Source of the DNA: Hyphomonadaceae bacterium
Lineage (GTDB): Bacteria > Pseudomonadota > Alphaproteobacteria > Caulobacterales > Hyphomonadaceae
Assembly (NCBI GenBank): GCA_024742355.1
Contig: JANSYM010000004.1
Location: forward strand, 1-64,000
DNA length: 64,000 nt
Direction of reading: 5' to 3'
Shown in pieces: positions 60,953-64,000 of this stretch; the first letter of the stretch is position 1; the number at the start of each line of letters is the position of its first letter. The translations under genes were made by a program, and so were the position numbers. The notes beneath the pieces are model-generated. The model was not told the DNA's origin. It saw nothing but the letters and a program-made list of their open reading frames with translations, and searched no databases.

Positions 60953-61086
60953 GGAAGATCTCCTGTTTCGCGAGACGCACCCGCCCATTGTGTGTGCAAG
61001 CTGCCCGAGTCTGTCTGAACGGAACCTGAAGGCGTGAGGCGCTGTGTGCACTGGACGTTACGGCGCGCGGAGCCCATGTTAGCAGA

Positions 61087-62175
61087 ATGGGAGTGTTGAA
61101 AAACGCCATGCGGACCGCCGGTCGCGCCCGATACACCGCCGCACAAGGCCTGCGGGCGGCCTGGTATGGCGGACAATATGCTCTCGCCAGGCGGCAATCT
61201 GCGGGGTTTAACCGGCCTGGGGAGCCGGTGTTCAAGCCCGACAACAAACCTGACACGAAGGCGCTTCGAGCTGCCTATTTCGACCTGTTCCGTCAGGATC
61301 GCGCCAATGTCGAAGCCGGGCTGTATCCTGATCCGGTCGGCCGCGACATGCGCTTGCGCGATCTGCCCAAATCTGTGCGACGGGCACGGGCTTTTCTGAA
61401 AGACGTGTCCGAGGTCGACCAGCGGCGCCTCGATCGCAATGGCACCGAAGTGCGCGGCCATGATGCCGCCGATCCGAAACGGTTTCCGACCTATTACCGG
61501 CAAAATTTCCATTATCAGACAGACGGTTGGCTCAGTGAAGACAGCGCTGAGATCTATGATCACCAGGTCGAAGCCCTATTTACAGGCGCCGCAGATGCGA
61601 TGCGCCGCGCGGCGCTGGCCGAGCTGGTGCGCGAAGTGCGCCGCGTCGATCAGAGGCATGCCCACGTGCTCGATTTGGCTTGTGGGACGGGGCGATTCAT
61701 GGCGCAGACCCTGCGGGCGATGCCGCGCCTGGGCCTGACCGGGCTCGACCTGTCGCCGCCTTATGCTGAAGCCGCGCGGAAGGCTGTCCGGCGCTGGCCG
61801 CAGGCGGATGTGGTCGAAGGCATGGCTGAAGCGCTGCCATTCGAGGATGAGAGTTTTGACCACCTGATCTCGATCTACCTGTTCCACGAATTGCCGCCGC
61901 GCATTCGTCCGAAGGTGGTTGCCGAAGCGGCGCGGGTACTGAAACCTGGGGGCAGTTTCATCATCGCGGACAGCTTGCAATTTGGCGATGATCCGGGCCT
62001 GGATGGCTTTCTCGAATATTTCCCGGAAGGCTTCCATGAGCCTTATTATAAAGGCTATCTGAGCTGGGCGTTCGATCCGCATATGGCGAAATCCGGCTTT
62101 TCGCCTGAACGCCTGAATCTGGCCTTCCTGACCAAGGTTCGGGTCTGGCGCAAGGATGGTGCGGGACATGCTTGA
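61087..62175 (+). CDS. Class I SAM-dependent methyltransferase
   Basis: 362 residues. The N-terminal ~150 residues are lineage-specific; the methyltransferase core begins with motif I VLDLACGTGRFMAQTL, then LTGLDLSPPYAEAARK, MAEALPFEDESFDHL and the post-motif FHELPPRIRPKV, ending VLKPGGSFIIADS. The substrate is unknown; the core resembles UbiE-like methyltransferases. It overlaps the following HD gene by 8 nt, starting a coupled three-gene unit. Confidence 0.9.
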   Translation: MGVLKNAMRTAGRARYTAAQGLRAAWYGGQYALARRQSAGFNRPGEPVFKPDNKPDTKALRAAYFDLFRQDRANVEAGLYPDPVGRDMRLRDLPKSVRRARAFLKDVSEVDQRRLDRNGTEVRGHDAADPKRFPTYYRQNFHYQTDGWLSEDSAEIYDHQVEALFTGAADAMRRAALAELVREVRRVDQRHAHVLDLACGTGRFMAQTLRAMPRLGLTGLDLSPPYAEAARKAVRRWPQADVVEGMAEALPFEDESFDHLISIYLFHELPPRIRPKVVAEAARVLKPGGSFIIADSLQFGDDPGLDGFLEYFPEGFHEPYYKGYLSWAFDPHMAKSGFSPERLNLAFLTKVRVWRKDGAGHA

Positions 62176-62776
62176 GCCCTCTGCTGCGCTGATCGGATCG
62201 CTCAAGGCGCGGTATGACGAGCCGCAGCGGCACTATCATACATGGGCGCACATTGAGGCTTTGCGGGGCCATTTTGATCGCGTGCAGGACCAGTTTCATG
62301 ATGCCACTGGGGTGCTCTGGGCGCTGTACTGGCATGATGCGATTTATGACCCCCAGGCCGGGGATAATGAGGACAAAAGTGCCGATTTGCTGCTTGCAGA
62401 GGCACCGCAGGCGCTTGCAGAACCCAGTCTGAAACTTGCTGAACGTGTCATCCGCGCGACCCGGAAGCATCAAGTTCCGGCAGGTTTGAACGATCAGGAC
62501 GCCGCCGACCTCGCTCTCTTCCTCGACATCGATCTGTCCATCCTCGGCGCCGATGAAAAAATCTTCGACGTCTATGAAGCACAAATCCGCGCCGAATATG
62601 CCTTTGTCCCCATCGACACATACCGCCAGGCCCGCGCCGGAATCCTGAAAGGCTTTCTGCAGCGCGAACGCCTTTATTTTTCCGATCACTATCACAATCT
62701 CTGGGAGGTCAGAGCGCGCGCCAATCTGCGTCGCTCGATCACCCGACTGGAGCGAAAGGACGATGCCCATGTCTGA
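62168..62776 (+). CDS. Predicted HD-superfamily phosphohydrolase
   Basis: 202 residues. Metal-binding pairs typical of the HD fold: HTWAHIEAL, then LYWHDAIYDPQAGDNEDKSADL, and later LDIDLSILGADEKIFDVYE. Family members are cofactor or nucleotide phosphohydrolases; this one is uncharacterised. Start choice: ATG 62156 and ATG 62168 are in frame; AAGGA sits about 11 nt before 62168, so that is used, giving an 8-nt overlap with the methyltransferase. It overlaps the SDR gene by 8 nt. Confidence 0.85.
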   Translation: MLEPSAALIGSLKARYDEPQRHYHTWAHIEALRGHFDRVQDQFHDATGVLWALYWHDAIYDPQAGDNEDKSADLLLAEAPQALAEPSLKLAERVIRATRKHQVPAGLNDQDAADLALFLDIDLSILGADEKIFDVYEAQIRAEYAFVPIDTYRQARAGILKGFLQRERLYFSDHYHNLWEVRARANLRRSITRLERKDDAHV

Positions 62777-63581
62777 CCGAAAACTCATGCTCATCACCGG
62801 CGCGTCAGCCGGCATTGGTGAGGAATTTGCCAAACAGTATGCCGAGCTGGGCTGGGACCTGGCTTTGACAGCGCGCCGCGCCGATCGGCTCGAGAAACTG
62901 GCGCGGGATCTGGAAGAAAAATACCAGATCTCGTCCATCGTGATTTCCCAGGACCTGGCGCGCGCCAATAGCGTCGACACGATCCTGAAAGAGATCAAGG
63001 AGGCCGGGCGCCATGTCGATGGCGTCGTCAACAATGCCGGCTACGGTCTGCCGGGCACTTTCTTCAACACCAAGTGGAAAGACCAGGCCGCTTTCATGCG
63101 CGTGCTCTTCACAGCGCCGATCGAGCTGACGCACAAAGTGCTGGGCGGGATGGCCGAGCGCGGGTTTGGCCGGATCATCAATGTTGCCTCGCTGGCCGGG
63201 TACACGCCGGGCTCGAACGGTCACACACTCTATGCCAGCGTCAAATCGGGCATGATCAAGTTCTCCGAGAGCATTCAGGCCGAAGCCGAGGCAGCGGGCT
63301 ATGAAAATGTCCATTGCACCGCACTGTGCCCGGGTTTCACCTGGTCGGAATTTCACGATGTGAACGGCACGCGCGAGAAAACCAATGAAATGCCGGACTG
63401 GATGTGGATGGAGGCCGCCCCGGTGGTCGAGGCCGGAATCCGCGCCTGTGAACGCGGCCAGCCTGTGGTTGTGCCGGGCGCTGTGAACAAGGGCCTGGCG
63501 ACGCTGAGCAAGATTCTGCCGGAGCCTTTGGGCCGTGCCATGGTCGGGGCCCAGTCGAAACGCTTCCGCAGCACAGAGTAA
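62769..63581 (+). CDS. SDR-family NAD(P)-dependent oxidoreductase
   Basis: 270 residues, short-chain dehydrogenase. Cofactor motif LITGASAGIGEEFA near residue 9, VDGVVNNAGYGLPG, the catalytic Ser in NVASLAGYTPG, and YASVKSGM with the Tyr-x3-Lys. The C-terminus resembles fatty acyl or beta-keto reductases. Start choice: AAGGA is 2 nt from ATG 62763 but 8 nt from ATG 62769, so the latter is used. Third gene of a methyltransferase-HD-SDR unit. Confidence 0.92.
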   Translation: MSDRKLMLITGASAGIGEEFAKQYAELGWDLALTARRADRLEKLARDLEEKYQISSIVISQDLARANSVDTILKEIKEAGRHVDGVVNNAGYGLPGTFFNTKWKDQAAFMRVLFTAPIELTHKVLGGMAERGFGRIINVASLAGYTPGSNGHTLYASVKSGMIKFSESIQAEAEAAGYENVHCTALCPGFTWSEFHDVNGTREKTNEMPDWMWMEAAPVVEAGIRACERGQPVVVPGAVNKGLATLSKILPEPLGRAMVGAQSKRFRSTE

Positions 63582-63645
63582 GCGTTCCCTTGCGAGCCGG
63601 TGAGAAGCATTCTAGGTGACACGAAACAATATTGGAGTCTGAGCG

Positions 63646-63954
63646 TTGAGAGACCTTTTCTGGGCCCTGCACAGTTATTTCTTATCCCCTGTCCTGACGA
63701 TCTTCTTTTTCGGACTGCTGGCCTATGTCATCCTCGGCTGGTTGATGATCGGCGGTGTGGTCGACAATCGTAATCCGACAGTGCGGTCGATTTACGGCTT
63801 TCTGTTCTCCATCATCGAACCGGTTGCGCGACCGATCCGGCGCTTCATTCCGCCGATAGGCGGCCTGGATCTGTCTATCCTGGTGATCGCGCTCGCCATT
63901 CCATTTTTGCGCGACTGGCTCATCCCCCGCATCATTCTCGCGATCCCGGTCTAG
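63646..63954 (+). CDS. YggT family membrane protein
   Basis: 102 residues with two membrane helices (about 14-36 and 72-92), the YggT architecture: YVILGWLMIGGVV, a conserved loop EPVARPIRRFIPPIGGLDLS, then a second helix. Family members are inner-membrane proteins often near cell-envelope or cation-transport genes; function not established. The start is TTG 63646, fixed by GGAG eight bases upstream. Window ends soon after. Confidence 0.88.
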   Translation: MRDLFWALHSYFLSPVLTIFFFGLLAYVILGWLMIGGVVDNRNPTVRSIYGFLFSIIEPVARPIRRFIPPIGGLDLSILVIALAIPFLRDWLIPRIILAIPV

Positions 63955-64000
63955 TTTTTAGCTGCCGGGTGGGTGACGAATCTCCCGTCTCGCTCTAAAG

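Noticed and set aside
1-64000. CRISPR arrays or intact insertion sequences
   Set aside because: No regularly spaced repeats and no intact transposase were seen.

Overview
The window looks like a chromosomal segment from an alphaproteobacterium, most likely the Hyphomonadaceae/Caulobacterales group. The best evidence is a MipZ-type ParA ATPase, a match to the CtrA consensus (TTAA-N7-TTAAC) upstream of the mipZ operon, an alphaproteobacterial-type LexA box (GTTC-N7-GTTC) upstream of rarA, the cysG-DUF2849-cysI-DUF934-cysH order, and small alphaproteobacterial families such as DUF3297 and DUF2161. The DNA is GC-rich by eye and gene-dense. There are three tRNAs, no rRNA and no CRISPR array. Species assignment is inference.

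Layout. 1-430: an integrase C-terminal remnant running into the 3' end of tRNA-Gly(GCC). 0.5-2.5 kb: a low-molecular-weight tyrosine phosphatase with asd, and a divergent NTF2-like protein. 2.7-8.3 kb: an accessory module of two paralogous AraC regulators followed by a 910-residue trimeric autotransporter adhesin. 8.3-10.7 kb: mipZ and an unknown partner gene, diverging from panC across the CtrA-like site. 10.8-13.4 kb: a lipoprotein serine hydrolase and small genes. 13.4-19.8 kb: the assimilatory sulfate reduction operon (siroheme synthase, DUF2849, a GST, sulfite reductase, DUF934, APS-type reductase) with a divergent LysR gene. 19.8-25 kb: ytoQ-like gene, tig, tRNA-Leu, a YHYH protein, SRPBCC, tRNA-Arg, TraB/GumN. 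24.5-31.4 kb: gpsA operon, TetR, a 38-residue membrane peptide missed by length filters, then glmS and glmM, two steps of UDP-GlcNAc synthesis. 31.4-36.3 kb: ThiE-like and YggS genes head to head, a TetR/flavoprotein pair with two palindromic operators, and an L,D-transpeptidase. 36.4-46.8 kb: a CenR-like response regulator, FMN hydroxy-acid dehydrogenase, isovaleryl-CoA dehydrogenase, dusA, an acyl-CoA dehydrogenase, and two GPH-family transporters. 46.9-53.2 kb: HtrA protease, cobB, and a probable SOS operon rarA-thuA-like-ycaQ-like. 53.2-64 kb: M19 dipeptidase, NhaC, dienelactone hydrolase, a nucleoside hydrolase/ribokinase/GNAT operon, 2OG-Fe(II) oxygenase, glycine-zipper protein, methyltransferase-HD-SDR operon, YggT.

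How it works together. Most of the window is core metabolism, cell-envelope and cell-cycle genes packed with coupled start/stop codons. Five convergent pairs share overlapping stop codons within a 4-base CTAG or CTAA. The most distinctive points are the SOS-box repair operon, the CtrA site at mipZ, the AraC-AraC-adhesin module with its asparagine-rich stalk, the paired TetR operators, a start codon buried in a perfect 13-bp hairpin, and two similarly built paired-hairpin intergenic elements. I did not see a clear novel defence or mobile system.
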